Source: an uncultured Mesonia sp.
GTDB taxonomy: Bacteria > Bacteroidota > Bacteroidia > Flavobacteriales > Flavobacteriaceae
Assembly: GCA_958296185.1 (NCBI GenBank)
Contig: CATQIB010000015.1
Span: 1-64,000, forward strand
Reading direction: 5' to 3'
Length of the DNA: 64,000 nt
The position numbers and the translations under genes were made by a program. A model generated the notes under the pieces. The model made no database searches and was not told the DNA's origin. It worked only from the letters and a program-made list of their open reading frames with translations. Below are positions 8,801 to 16,471 of this stretch, piece by piece (the stretch's first letter is position 1; every line of letters starts with the position of its first letter).

Positions 8801-11371
8801 TTCCAGCAAAGTATAGCCGTAGGTCGTCCGTCCGCTTTTCGGGGTAACCGCAAATTCCCGGGCTACTTTGGTATTCATCCCAGTGGTTACCTTAAAGGCA
8901 TCCAGGGAAGGGAAATAGTTGATATCCGTATGTTGTTCGAAAAGTTCTGCTGCAAAACGTTCGTAATAGCTTACGGGAATCCAGCGTTCACCCAGGTTAA
9001 AATCCAATAACTCAAAAGGGATACGTTCGGGTTGTACTTTTTCCAAAGCGGTCAGGCTTCGCTGTGCTTGTGGGATATCATTTTCAGCACCTACTTGTTG
9101 TTTTGCCTGTCGTAATTTTTCCACTACGTTACCGCTCAGGAACTGATCTGCGGTTTCCCAATCTTTGCTTACCGGGTTTAGGTAAATATGTTCGCCCAAA
9201 CGGGCAATGGTTTCCGGTTCCTCCAATCCCATGGTTGCACTGATAAACCCAATATCCACCTTTCCGGTATCGTTCAGGCTATGTGCCAGGGCTTCTATCG
9301 GGTCATCGGTAACAAAACGTTTTGTAGATGCCTGAGCAGTACCGGTCAGCATATCGGACTTGACAAAATGTTCACCTTCCCTGCGTTCTAGGGAGGATAA
9401 CATGGTCAAACCGAAAGCGGTATCTTCCAATATGCGTCTACGGTTACCTTGGCTATTTAACTGCCCGTATTGGGAAATAAACTGATCGTAACTTTGGCTC
9501 AATTCATCCCGTTCGGTTTGGGGAACCGGAGTTTCTGTGATTTCTTTTTCAGAGATTTCCAGGTACTGATTTCGAAGGCTAGTGTACTGTTCATAGAAAC
9601 GTTTATCGGTTTGCATCCCCAGGGGTTGGAACACCGCATTTTTAAAATCACCATCGATTTCGGAAAGTGTACCCACTTGTCCCTGATAAACGATCAGCGT
9701 ACCTTCTTTATGAAAGGGTTGTATATCGGTAAAGGGACGTGCTGCCTGCCCGTTTAATTGAAATATCCCTTCTAAGGTTTGGTCGCCTTCGTAGGTAAAT
9801 GCATGGCCAAACCCATGTAACTCCCCGGACAGGTTTTGCAGTTCATGCCCCAATAAGCGTGCATCCATCCAGTTGGCGGAGAAATGGTCGATCTCCTTAA
9901 CGTTGGAATACAGTTTATACAGGTAGCGATTGGATTTTTGTTGTTTGCCCGCCAAGAGTACAATACTCTCGTGTATAGGATTATCAGTAGTACGAATGGT
10001 ACTGACCATCCGTGCACTTTCTTTTCGAACGACGGTTTCATCCAAAGGGTTGATATAGGCTATGGCACGATTAATCTGTTCTGCTGGAGCAGTATCAAAA
10101 AGCCCTAACTGTACTGAAACGGTTTCTGCTTTATTCTCAGGCATCGGAAGATAGGTCAGCTTCCTGACAATAAATTCCTGTTTTTCTATTGGTAGGGATT
10201 GACTTTGGAAATATCGTTCCCGATTCAAACGGGTATTAAAACCTTCGGTAAGAGTCTGTCCAAGTTTTTCACGAATGGCATTAAGGTCGCCTTGCTGCCA
10301 TACGGTTTCGTGTGCCTGTCCGTATTGATTTTTACCCGGTTGGAGGGTATTCCCCGTAATAATGTCCCGATGCTGTTGGATATAACTATTGCTATGGTAG
10401 GTTCCATATTCATTCTCTAATGGTATGGTAGTCATCAGTAAGGTTTCTTCTTCGGATAGGGTCTGTTTTGTTGCATTCTTTTGTACAATCAGCAGATGAT
10501 TGGGAGCTTCGGTATTGCCTGTATCCTTCATCAGGTTGTCGGGCATAACGGATAGGCTTATAAAATCGGATTTACCGAAAAGGTATTCCCTCGCTTTTTG
10601 ATTGGACGGGCTGTTTAAAAAGGCATCAGTGGTAATATAAGCCATGAGACCGCCATCAGCCAGTTTGTCCAGGCCTTTGGCAAAAAAGTAATTGTGTATT
10701 TTTCCCGAGAGTGCTTTATCGGGATAAACCTCATCATATACCGAAAAGTTGCCGAACGGAATATTGCTAACGATAAGGTCATAGCTGGAATTTTCGGTTA
10801 CCGGAGTTTCTTCAAAACCAGTGATATGGGTTTCTGCCGGAACAGGCAGTGTACCGTTGATAGCAGAGAGTACCAACCCGGAAAGGGTATCTTTCTCGAC
10901 GGCGGTAATCTGTTCCAATTCAGGAAAAGCCCTTACAGCTTCACTGATAAAAATGCCGGAACCTGCCGAAGGTTCATACAAGCGTTTGGGTTGCAGGTTT
11001 TGGGCTGCAAGGACAGTATATAAAGTTTCGGGAACTACCTGCGGGGTATAAAAGGCGGTCAGCACACTATTACGTAAGGAAGAAATGATATTCCTATATT
11101 GAGTTTCGGTATAGTTTTCCTTTAGCAGGTCATGAAGGTCCATAATACCTGCATGGTGTTTCAGGTCTTCTTTGGTAGCCCCATTGGCTGACCATTCTTC
11201 CTGTGTACCATAAGGGTATAGGACGGCTTTCATCCCTCCAAAACCTGAGAATTTTTTCAGGTTGGAGACTTCATCCAGGCTTAGTTCCTTTCCGTCTTGA
11301 TGGCTCAGGGCGATTCGGATCGCCCTGATATTGTCCTGTAATTTTTCTGAAATATTGTAAGCCATATCCAC
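5843..11371 (-). CDS. N6-DNA methylase/SNF2-type helicase fusion (DarB-like)
   Basis: An 1,842-aa multidomain protein inside the tra operon. The N-terminal third is an adenine-N6 methyltransferase: motif I L-Y-E-P-S-A-G-S-G-I-F near residue 135, and a catalytic motif S-N-I-P-F-G-N-F near residue 204, where NPPF has become NIPF. The C-terminal half is an SF2/SNF2-like helicase: D-H-E-V-G-L-G-K-T near residue 974, D-E-S-H-K-F near 1140, L-S-G-T-P-I-S-N-S, and a motif V/VI region with G-T-G-L-N-V-Q-E and R-N-G-R-G-A-R-Q-G-N near 1453-1490. The last 300 residues are coiled-coil-rich and the tail is P-R-R-R-I-R. Related fusions occur in conjugative elements and in phage P1 DarB, where they counter host restriction. 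By inference it protects transferred DNA in the recipient. Two nearby starts (M1 and M3) are possible. Confidence 0.85.
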   Translation of the reverse strand: MDMAYNISEKLQDNIRAIRIALSHQDGKELSLDEVSNLKKFSGFGGMKAVLYPYGTQEEWSANGATKEDLKHHAGIMDLHDLLKENYTETQYRNIISSLRNSVLTAFYTPQVVPETLYTVLAAQNLQPKRLYEPSAGSGIFISEAVRAFPELEQITAVEKDTLSGLVLSAINGTLPVPAETHITGFEETPVTENSSYDLIVSNIPFGNFSVYDEVYPDKALSGKIHNYFFAKGLDKLADGGLMAYITTDAFLNSPSNQKAREYLFGKSDFISLSVMPDNLMKDTGNTEAPNHLLIVQKNATKQTLSEEETLLMTTIPLENEYGTYHSNSYIQQHRDIITGNTLQPGKNQYGQAHETVWQQGDLNAIREKLGQTLTEGFNTRLNRERYFQSQSLPIEKQEFIVRKLTYLPMPENKAETVSVQLGLFDTAPAEQINRAIAYINPLDETVVRKESARMVSTIRTTDNPIHESIVLLAGKQQKSNRYLYKLYSNVKEIDHFSANWMDARLLGHELQNLSGELHGFGHAFTYEGDQTLEGIFQLNGQAARPFTDIQPFHKEGTLIVYQGQVGTLSEIDGDFKNAVFQPLGMQTDKRFYEQYTSLRNQYLEISEKEITETPVPQTERDELSQSYDQFISQYGQLNSQGNRRRILEDTAFGLTMLSSLERREGEHFVKSDMLTGTAQASTKRFVTDDPIEALAHSLNDTGKVDIGFISATMGLEEPETIARLGEHIYLNPVSKDWETADQFLSGNVVEKLRQAKQQVGAENDIPQAQRSLTALEKVQPERIPFELLDFNLGERWIPVSYYERFAAELFEQHTDINYFPSLDAFKVTTGMNTKVAREFAVTPKSGRTTYGYTLLEHALENTTPFFTYEVSVGDGKSIRVPDNEAIQLAHQKIDQIRNGFIDWLKELPDTDKKHIENLYNDTFNCYVLREFDGSHLNFPGLDKKALGIEDLYSSQKNAAWRIIQNRGALIDHEVGLGKTLTMIVSAQEMKRLGIVQKPMILALKANVNQIAETYRKAYPNARILSPGQNDFTPAKRLRLFHEIKNNNWDCIILTHDQFGKIPQSPEMQQQIFQTELDHIQRDLNTVRELGGAISKKMLKGLEIRKNNLEGKLKTVLKDIEEKKDTGINFKEMGVDHLFVDESHKFKNLTFTTRHNRVAGLGNMAGSQKALNMLFAVRTLQERFNSDLCVTFLSGTPISNSLTEMYLLFKYLRPKEMERQRIENFDGWAAVFARKTTDFEFSVTNEIIAKERFRHFIKVPELALFYNEITDYKTARHINLDKPELSETLVNIPPTPQQSVFIKNLMQFAKTGNGELIGRGRLTPEEDKGRMLIATNYAKKMAADMRLVDDWKYGDHPDNKVNTAARKIAEIYNHTQPHKGTQIVFSDIGTPKPDRFNIYDTLKEKLVRDFHIPATEVTFIHDWTDRKKPELFRKMNRGEIRILLGSTEKAGTGLNVQERVVAMHHLDIPWKPSELEQRNGRGARQGNRIAKEHYGNQVQNFVYAVEQSLDNYKFNLLKNKQTFISQMKNSELNVRTIDEGAVDEKSGMNFSEYIAILSGDTSLLEKSKLEKKVAVMESLKHSHFRELTRHKYQLEKLQNDHASTEKTLGKLSADAAVYKDRLQMTKEGAKANPIQLDGITVRDSEAIGKHIIQLYQNWKPKAGQHEEKIGNLYGFQLYIRRQQETYEENGLFEYRYSNSFYAQRESEGIKYTYNNGLPNTDNPKLAARHFLNAIDRVEHLKERYKRNLSDLKTELPKIEKLTTKPFTKESELRELKTELANLERQIAIKIQENQLKQHQPNEPDEEQTPVINLGEHQTNGHALKETVVAASASEPPRRRIRL

Positions 11372-11405
11372 ACATTTTTCATTTTCACAATTCCTTTATG
11401 GCTGT

Positions 11406-11437
11406 AAAGCCGTCACCTTCACCTGATGACGGGCTTT
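11406..11437 (-). terminator. Intergenic hairpin between the DUF1896-like gene and the methylase-helicase
   Basis: An inverted repeat pairs 11406-11415 (aaagccgtca) with 11427-11437 (tgacgggcttt), with one bulged G and an 11-nt loop. Read on the minus strand it is not followed by a U-run, so it may be an attenuator or an mRNA-processing hairpin, not a full terminator. On the plus strand it is followed by ttt. Confidence 0.35.
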
Positions 11438-11450
11438 TTCGTATTGGTAG

Positions 11451-11879
11451 TTAACTTAGATACTCATGTACCTGTCCGATGGCGGTGTATCTTAGCTCCC
11501 TGTCATCTTCATTTTCTGCATTGAATCCGTATCCGTCAAAAATGTCCTTGCAATAGGCAATCAGGTTGACGACTTCATAGGTGAGCGTTCCGCTTTCCCG
11601 TAACCGCTCATAGTCGGCAGTAAATTCTTCCTCAAGTATTGAAAGGAGGTAGTGGTAACGCGAAGGTTTAAGCTCTTCAGTCATCTGCTCCAGACATAAT
11701 TCTTCCACAATATATCCGGGTCGGTTTTCAGAAAGTAATTGTTCAGCCAAAGGCATAATGTCCTTTACTTTTGAATCCAGATAGTTGGTCACCGAATAGT
11801 CTTCCTGCAAATTGAACATCAATTCAGGATTGTTGTGGACGATAAAAGCCCACAACTTTTCTTTTAATTTTGTCTGCAT
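11451..11879 (-). CDS. DUF1896-like small protein of the tra operon
   Basis: A 142-aa acidic soluble protein with no signal peptide or membrane segment. It opens with a short helix, then the N-N-P-E-L-x-F-N-L segment (residues 16-24). A second helical part carries E-L-x-L-E-Q-M-T and the C-terminus is Glu/Asp-rich. The style matches Bacteroidota proteins annotated DUF1896, which have no known function and often travel with conjugative elements. It sits 12 nt downstream of traE and before the methylase-helicase, so it is co-transcribed with transfer genes. Confidence 0.55.
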   Translation of the reverse strand: MQTKLKEKLWAFIVHNNPELMFNLQEDYSVTNYLDSKVKDIMPLAEQLLSENRPGYIVEELCLEQMTEELKPSRYHYLLSILEEEFTADYERLRESGTLTYEVVNLIAYCKDIFDGYGFNAENEDDRELRYTAIGQVHEYLS

Positions 11880-11891
11880 ACTTCAGGGATT

Positions 11892-12230
11892 TTAGATACC
11901 GAAGAATGACTGGATGACGGTAGCCACAACCACCAGGAAAATACAACTGCCAAACCAGGCGGCCGCTACCTTTCCGGTGTCCTGATCGCCATTGTTCCAT
12001 TTTTGATACACCTTGACCGCCCCGATCAAGCCTAGGATTGCTCCCACGGCATACATCAGGTTGGTGCCTGCGGCAAAGTAGCTGCGTACTTTGGTATTGG
12101 CTTCATTGATCCCCTCAATACCATCCTGTGCATAGGCACTGTATTGAATGGCTAATAATGCCATAGCGGCACAAATGGTGATCACCTTTTTTCGGTTAAA
12201 CTTTGTTGTTTTCTTGCTGCACATTTTCAT
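11892..12230 (-). CDS. traE: TraE, DUF4134 conjugation membrane protein
   Basis: A 112-aa small membrane protein and a near-diagnostic member of Bacteroidota tra operons. A basic N-terminus and signal-type helix end near A-Y-A-Q-D. Then come G-I-E-G-I-N-E-A-N-T-K-V-R-S-Y-F (residues 37-52), a hydrophobic helix (about 56-72), the linker Q-K-W-N-N-G-D-Q-D and a second helix (88-110). This is the VirB2/VirB3-like two-helix layout of TraE. The start Met is followed by an unusually basic stretch of Lys residues. A shorter start at M19 is possible, because the signal peptide proper begins near there. Confidence 0.9.
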   Translation of the reverse strand: MKMCSKKTTKFNRKKVITICAAMALLAIQYSAYAQDGIEGINEANTKVRSYFAAGTNLMYAVGAILGLIGAVKVYQKWNNGDQDTGKVAAAWFGSCIFLVVVATVIQSFFGI

Positions 12231-12280
12231 AACTCACATGTATTAAAGTTTAAAATCAAAAGCTTTTTTTGAAATAAAAA

Positions 12281-12364
12281 GCGGAACGGTTTCGCCGCCA
12301 TATGCCCATCCATTCTGTCACACATCGCCTTACGCTCGGGGTTGAACAGGGAAACACGTTCCGC
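12281..12364 (-). promoter_or_regulatory. Long-range hairpin before traE: possible terminator or regulatory leader
   Basis: On the minus strand, between the 156-aa gene and traE, gcggaac (12281-12287) pairs with gttccgc (12358-12364). The adjacent gtttc (12289-12293) pairs with gaaac (12351-12355). Read in the direction of the operon the stem is followed at once by TTTTTATTTC. This could be a terminator with a large loop that attenuates entry into traE and the downstream tra genes. The loop of nearly 60 nt is unusual for a simple terminator. Confidence 0.4.
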
Positions 12365-12372
12365 CGGGATTG

Positions 12373-12843
12373 CTACCTTTCCTCACTCCACAATGCATCT
12401 ACTTCCTCTTCATTAAAGGCACCAATCCCTTGTTTTTCGCACTCCGATACAATCAGTTCATTGACCGAAGGACGGAGTACGGATGTTTTTACGGAGGGAA
12501 ATTCTTTAAGGACAAGGCGTAGGTACTGCCTAAATTCTTCCTTGACAAGTTGTTTACCGAGCGCATCTTCAATCATGGCTTTCACTTTTTCGATCAGGTA
12601 TTCTACTTCTGCGAATTCGTCATCGCTATCTTCATCTGTAGTTACCGAAATATCTTCTGAAACTTCATTTTGCAAGGGTTCATTTTGCGGAAAACCAGAT
12701 GGCTTTAAGGTAAGTTTTCGTTTTCCTGCCAACAGGGCTTTGAGGTCACCGGAAAAATAACGTACCCCAACAAACAAATAATAAATAGCTAGTAGTATGG
12801 AGACTGCCAACAGGTAGTCTGTCCACGAAATCTGGGTAAACAT
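12373..12843 (-). CDS. Small membrane-anchored protein at the head of the tra operon
   Basis: A 156-aa protein not recognised to family level. One N-terminal transmembrane helix (about residues 10-27, Y-L-L-A-V-S-I-L-L-A-I-Y-Y-L-F) is followed by a cytoplasmic tail. The tail is first basic and then strongly acidic (about residues 65-85, many Glu and Asp), with a predicted helical part from 85 to the end. It sits upstream of traE in the same orientation, which suggests a transfer-accessory role. No catalytic motif is visible. Confidence 0.6.
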   Translation of the reverse strand: MFTQISWTDYLLAVSILLAIYYLFVGVRYFSGDLKALLAGKRKLTLKPSGFPQNEPLQNEVSEDISVTTDEDSDDEFAEVEYLIEKVKAMIEDALGKQLVKEEFRQYLRLVLKEFPSVKTSVLRPSVNELIVSECEKQGIGAFNEEEVDALWSEER

Positions 12844-13028
12844 ACGCTTCTCATTTTATCGTTCTACAATTCAACTCGGCATTTAATGTCGGGTCGTTTA
12901 CATTAATCTCGATAGCAAAGAAACGAAGGTGGGCAGGGCGAGACAAGTCCAACTTTTGGCTGGAACCTTTTTGTAACCATTGGAACCTTAGCGAAATAGA
13001 TGTCTTTCGGGAAGAGATTATTCAAAAA

Positions 13029-13059
13029 AAAAGAGAACCCTCTTAAAAAGTTCTCTTTT
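13029..13059 (-). terminator. Intrinsic terminator of the lipoprotein gene
   Basis: A perfect 10-bp inverted repeat (13029-13038 aaaagagaac with 13050-13059 gttctctttt) has an 11-nt loop. On the minus strand the stem is followed by TTTTT. It lies 26 nt downstream of the stop at 13085 and separates the lipoprotein and 403-aa genes from the tra operon. Confidence 0.8.
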
Positions 13060-13084
13060 GTGTTTATGATATGGAGGGATGATT

Positions 13085-13615
13085 TTATGGCTTTATCAAT
13101 TTCCATTTACCATCTGTGAAACGTAGTGTAGCGGAGCGATCAATCGGTTTGGAAAAATCACGTTTCATCAAGACAGAAAATGGGGTAACATTGGTACAGG
13201 TTACTGTATAAGTTACCGGGATGGATGTTTTTCCATTGGATTCAGAACTATTTCCGAGTTTAATATCGCTTATAGTTTCTTCTGCAATCTTTACTTTTTG
13301 AATATCCAGTTTCCTTTCCTTTTTTGTAGGTTTAATCAGGTAAGGTTGGGCTGCTTCGGTAAATGAGATTAGCGGTGAACCGATATCTTTTAATTTTTGT
13401 GTTTTCTGGATGGTTACCATTCCTTTCTCATCAAGCTTTAAATCCAATAGCTTTTTAGCATGAGCAGGATCACTATAAAAGATTTCATAATCAATAGTAC
13501 GTGGAAAGTTTAGGTCATCATTGATCATTTTTAAGACGGTCTCCTTATGAGGTTTTTGATTTGTTTGACATCCAATCACAGAAATGATCGTGAATATAAG
13601 AAATAGCTTTTTCAT
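13085..13615 (-). CDS. Lipoprotein of unknown function
   Basis: A 176-aa predicted lipoprotein. The signal (MKKLFLIFTIISVIGCQTN) has a lipobox V-I-G-C at residues 13-16, so the mature protein starts at Cys16. The rest is rich in Lys and beta-type sequence, ending with the pattern R-F-T-D-G-K-W-K-L. That pattern resembles the last strand of nuclear-transport-factor-like or ketosteroid-isomerase-like lipoproteins, a weak resemblance only. It lies 12 nt after the 403-aa gene and is followed by a good terminator, so the two form a short transcription unit. Confidence 0.65.
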   Translation of the reverse strand: MKKLFLIFTIISVIGCQTNQKPHKETVLKMINDDLNFPRTIDYEIFYSDPAHAKKLLDLKLDEKGMVTIQKTQKLKDIGSPLISFTEAAQPYLIKPTKKERKLDIQKVKIAEETISDIKLGNSSESNGKTSIPVTYTVTCTNVTPFSVLMKRDFSKPIDRSATLRFTDGKWKLIKP

Positions 13616-13627
13616 AGTATAGTGGTT

Positions 13628-14839
13628 TTAATATTCTTTGATTTTTTTAATAATTCGTTCCAGGGTTTCAATGGCTATTTGTTTGTCTCGTTCTTCTGCT
13701 ACATAAGATTTGCTGCGCATGCCATCGTAGGATAGGTCTTCTTTATAGGGGGTTGATAAATGGGGGACTATAGTTTTAAATACCTGACTCATGGATTTTG
13801 CAACCAATATTCGTAGCTCATCCGAAGCACGAAGGATAAGCCCCATCTGGTCGGTAGAAAGCATACAAAGTACTTTTTGTTTTTCCTTTGCAATTGCCTG
13901 CTTGTCTATCGGGTTTTCCATTTTACTTTGGAGAGGAACTACTGATAGGTGTAATTTCTTTTCTAGGTAAAGAATCTCTTGGGTAAACCAATTTCCTAAG
14001 ATTGTTTCCAGATTGTGATAATTGGGATTGAGAATAACGCCAGGCTTTCGATGCAATTGATTAAAAGCTTTGTAATAATAATGTAGTCTATCCATTCTTT
14101 CAATGGGATCTTTATATCCATTTATACATTTTGCTAGACGATCAGTGAGTAAATTGATATAAGACTTACTGTTAAAGTTTAGATAGATTAATAATTGATC
14201 AAGGATTGAGAACGAGTTTCTGTTTTCAATATTACAGTTAATTTCTTCTAGACCTCGTACAAGGTCTTTTTTGTAAAAAATATCTCTAAAGGCTACTTGA
14301 TAGTGAAGACATGTGTTATCAGTAAATCGATATAGCCGCTTTAAAACAATATCCATGCAAGGATTTGTGTCTAATTCATACTTGGCTTTTATTTTATCTA
14401 ATTTTTTTCTAAGCTCTTTCCGTGTTACAGACAAGTAGGTTTCTGGAACTTTTTCCTCGGGACTTAGATATTCGGCAAACGTTGTTTCAATAAAAGAAAG
14501 AAGTTCTTCAATATTTGAAAGGAATTCTTTATATGTATTTTGTAATATAGTTTTCTTTGTATCCTCTGTCCTTTTGTTCTCAAAAGTTTGATTTAAAAGT
14601 ATAATTAATGAAGAATGGTATTGTTTAATAAGCAGGTCAATTTCACTTTCGTTACTAACAGTAAAGACTTGCTTTTTTATAAGATATTGTAACCGCAAGA
14701 CTTCTTCGGGTAAACGGTTAATCACATTTTTTAATTGCACATCAGTAATAGTCCCTATATCTGTTTTAGTGGGGTTGAGCGTGACTGTAAGAAGTAGATC
14801 TAGCCATTCTAAAGGATATGATTGATGTTCATTTTTCAA
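13628..14839 (-). CDS. 403-aa ICE-associated protein of unknown function
   Basis: No family was recognised with confidence. The protein is soluble, predicted almost all helical, with charged coiled-coil-like stretches (about residues 55-160). It ends with a conserved-looking basic and acidic block (S-Y-D-G-M-R-S-K-S-Y near residue 370 and a final run of Lys, Glu and Ile). There are no membrane segments and no Cys clusters. The low GC content and position beside the tra operon resemble regulatory genes of Bacteroidota ICEs (RteC-like), but I see no RteC signature. It is transcribed with the lipoprotein gene. Confidence 0.5.
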   Translation of the reverse strand: MKNEHQSYPLEWLDLLLTVTLNPTKTDIGTITDVQLKNVINRLPEEVLRLQYLIKKQVFTVSNESEIDLLIKQYHSSLIILLNQTFENKRTEDTKKTILQNTYKEFLSNIEELLSFIETTFAEYLSPEEKVPETYLSVTRKELRKKLDKIKAKYELDTNPCMDIVLKRLYRFTDNTCLHYQVAFRDIFYKKDLVRGLEEINCNIENRNSFSILDQLLIYLNFNSKSYINLLTDRLAKCINGYKDPIERMDRLHYYYKAFNQLHRKPGVILNPNYHNLETILGNWFTQEILYLEKKLHLSVVPLQSKMENPIDKQAIAKEKQKVLCMLSTDQMGLILRASDELRILVAKSMSQVFKTIVPHLSTPYKEDLSYDGMRSKSYVAEERDKQIAIETLERIIKKIKEY

Positions 14840-15001
14840 AATAAAACTTTACAATATTTTTTTAATTTTGAAGATATTTTTATACTCTTTCCAAAAATTC
14901 TGGTTTTAGCTTTTTCGAATAATCATAGAGATAGTTTAGAGAGTCTTCTTTTTAAATATTCGTCTTCTACATTTAAGCGCAATTATCATTTTATTAATAA
15001 A

Positions 15002-15733
15002 CTATAGTAATGTTTGTTTAACTTTATATAATTGACAGAGTTTATCTAAAAACAAATACAATTTTTTATTCATTTGTTTGAAGTCATAGCTTCTTATTTT
15101 ATTGGGTTTTTGAATAAATTTATTGTCAGTGTTACTGGCTAAAAATTCTTCTTCTTCGACAAGAAGTAATTCAATAACTTCTGTGGTAAATTCCATATGG
15201 CACTGAAACCCATATACTAAGTCTGAAAACGCGATGATTTGTCTCGGGCAACCGATACTATTAGCCAATATTCTGCATTCAGGGGTAATACCTGGCATAT
15301 CGTTGTGCCAATGCCCGACAGATAATACCGAACCAAAGTGTCTTATTTTCTCATCCAATAATCCATTTGAAGTAAGAGCTATAGGAAATATGCCTATTTC
15401 TTGTTCAGGGCTACGCTCATATTTCGCTCCCAGTGCTGTACCCAAAAGCTGAGCTCCTAGGCAAACACCAACAATGGCCTTACCCGCTTTTATGCATTTT
15501 TGGATCAAACTAACCTCAGCTTTGGCATTGAAATACTCGCACTGTTCTATTGTTGTGTCAGGACTCTGCGGTCCCCCCATTATAATAAGCAAATCAATAT
15601 CATCTACAGTCGTGGGTACGGGTTGGTACTCATATACCTTAGTGATTGAAAAGTTGTGATTTCGTTGTTTCACCCATTCAAGATAAGCACCAGGAGCTTC
15701 AAACATTTCATGTTGAATAAAATGTACATTCAT
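15002..15733 (-). CDS. Class I glutamine amidotransferase (GMP synthase-like)
   Basis: A 243-aa stand-alone class I glutamine amidotransferase domain, predicted to release ammonia from glutamine or to act on a gamma-glutamyl bond. The nucleophile elbow is G-V-C-L-G-A-Q with Cys91. The catalytic His and Glu are in F-Q-C-H-M-E-F (His179, Glu181). The oxyanion strand is I-I-M-G-G-P-Q (residues 50-56). The closest general type is the GMP synthase-like domain without a synthetase half. The last 40 residues are Lys- and Leu-rich. It starts 3 nt after the YggS gene, so the pair with the AAA ATPase forms an operon. The substrate is unknown. Confidence 0.85.
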   Translation of the reverse strand: MNVHFIQHEMFEAPGAYLEWVKQRNHNFSITKVYEYQPVPTTVDDIDLLIIMGGPQSPDTTIEQCEYFNAKAEVSLIQKCIKAGKAIVGVCLGAQLLGTALGAKYERSPEQEIGIFPIALTSNGLLDEKIRHFGSVLSVGHWHNDMPGITPECRILANSIGCPRQIIAFSDLVYGFQCHMEFTTEVIELLLVEEEEFLASNTDNKFIQKPNKIRSYDFKQMNKKLYLFLDKLCQLYKVKQTLL

Positions 15734-15736
15734 TTT

Positions 15737-16471
15737 CTAATTTTTATGATTATTCCAATAATAGCTGTCAGGATATAGCCTTTTTCCAAAAATAGCCGTA
15801 CCGACTCTGATGATGGTTGCGCCTTCTTCAATGGCCGTTTCCATATCTCCACTCATTCCCATGGATAGCTCCCCCATGTGAACATTCGGAATGTTCAAAT
15901 TGATAATTTCCTGCTGGATATCCTTGAGTAAGCGAAAGCATTTACGTACCTTTTCCGTTTCGGAACTGAACAAGCCTATAGTCATTAAACCTTTTATTTT
16001 CAGGTTTTCTAGATGTGATATTTTGCTTACAAGAGTTATAGCTTTATCCGGATCAACACCAAATTTACTTTCTTCGAATGATGTGTTCACTTGTAAGAGT
16101 ATGTCCATAGTTTTTCGCTCAAATTGAAGCCGCTGGTTTAGTTTTTCTGCCAGATCAATGCGGTCAACTGATTGAATACAGGAAACATTGTATTTCAGTA
16201 GGTCCTTTATCTTGTTAGTTTGTAGATGTCCTATGAAGTGGTTGGTATGAGGTAGAACCTGCAAAGCATGGTACTTTTCTTTAAGCTCCTGTACCTTATT
16301 TTCGGCAATTAAAGTATGTCCTGACTGTAGTGCTATTTTGATACGCTCTGCAGGAACTGTCTTAGTAGCCAGTAATAATTTTACCTCGTCAGGGTTTCTG
16401 CCACTGTTAATACAGGCACGATTTATCCGACTCTGTATAACTGCTATATTTTTTAAAATTTCTTCACTCAT
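15737..16471 (-). CDS. YggS-family PLP-binding protein
   Basis: A 244-aa member of the PLPBP/YggS family, which binds pyridoxal phosphate and helps keep vitamin B6 and amino-acid pools balanced, without known catalysis. The PLP Lys is in L-L-L-A-T-K-T-V (Lys37). Other family marks are F-I-G-H-L-Q-T-N-K near residue 78, L-S-M-G-M-S-G-D-M-E near residue 203 and R-V-G-T-A-I-F-G near residue 222. The length is typical. The ATG overlaps the stop of the AAA ATPase by 4 nt. A normal housekeeping gene as ICE cargo is unusual and fits the other PLP-linked gene nearby (MocR-type regulator). Confidence 0.9.
   Translation of the reverse strand: MSEEILKNIAVIQSRINRACINSGRNPDEVKLLLATKTVPAERIKIALQSGHTLIAENKVQELKEKYHALQVLPHTNHFIGHLQTNKIKDLLKYNVSCIQSVDRIDLAEKLNQRLQFERKTMDILLQVNTSFEESKFGVDPDKAITLVSKISHLENLKIKGLMTIGLFSSETEKVRKCFRLLKDIQQEIINLNIPNVHMGELSMGMSGDMETAIEEGATIIRVGTAIFGKRLYPDSYYWNNHKN

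Noticed and set aside
12903..13106. A 67-codon minus-strand ORF between the lipoprotein gene and the tra operon
   Set aside because: It overlaps the 3' end of the lipoprotein gene and the terminator at 13029-13059, and its sequence has no protein-like character.
13628..14839. RteC-family regulator
   Set aside because: Position and low GC fit, but I could not find the motifs I associate with RteC, so the gene is left as unknown.
14822..15007. A 61-codon plus-strand ORF between the 403-aa gene and the amidotransferase gene
   Set aside because: It is very AT-rich and Phe-rich, has no recognisable motif, and runs across the start of one gene and the stop of another. I treat the stretch as intergenic.
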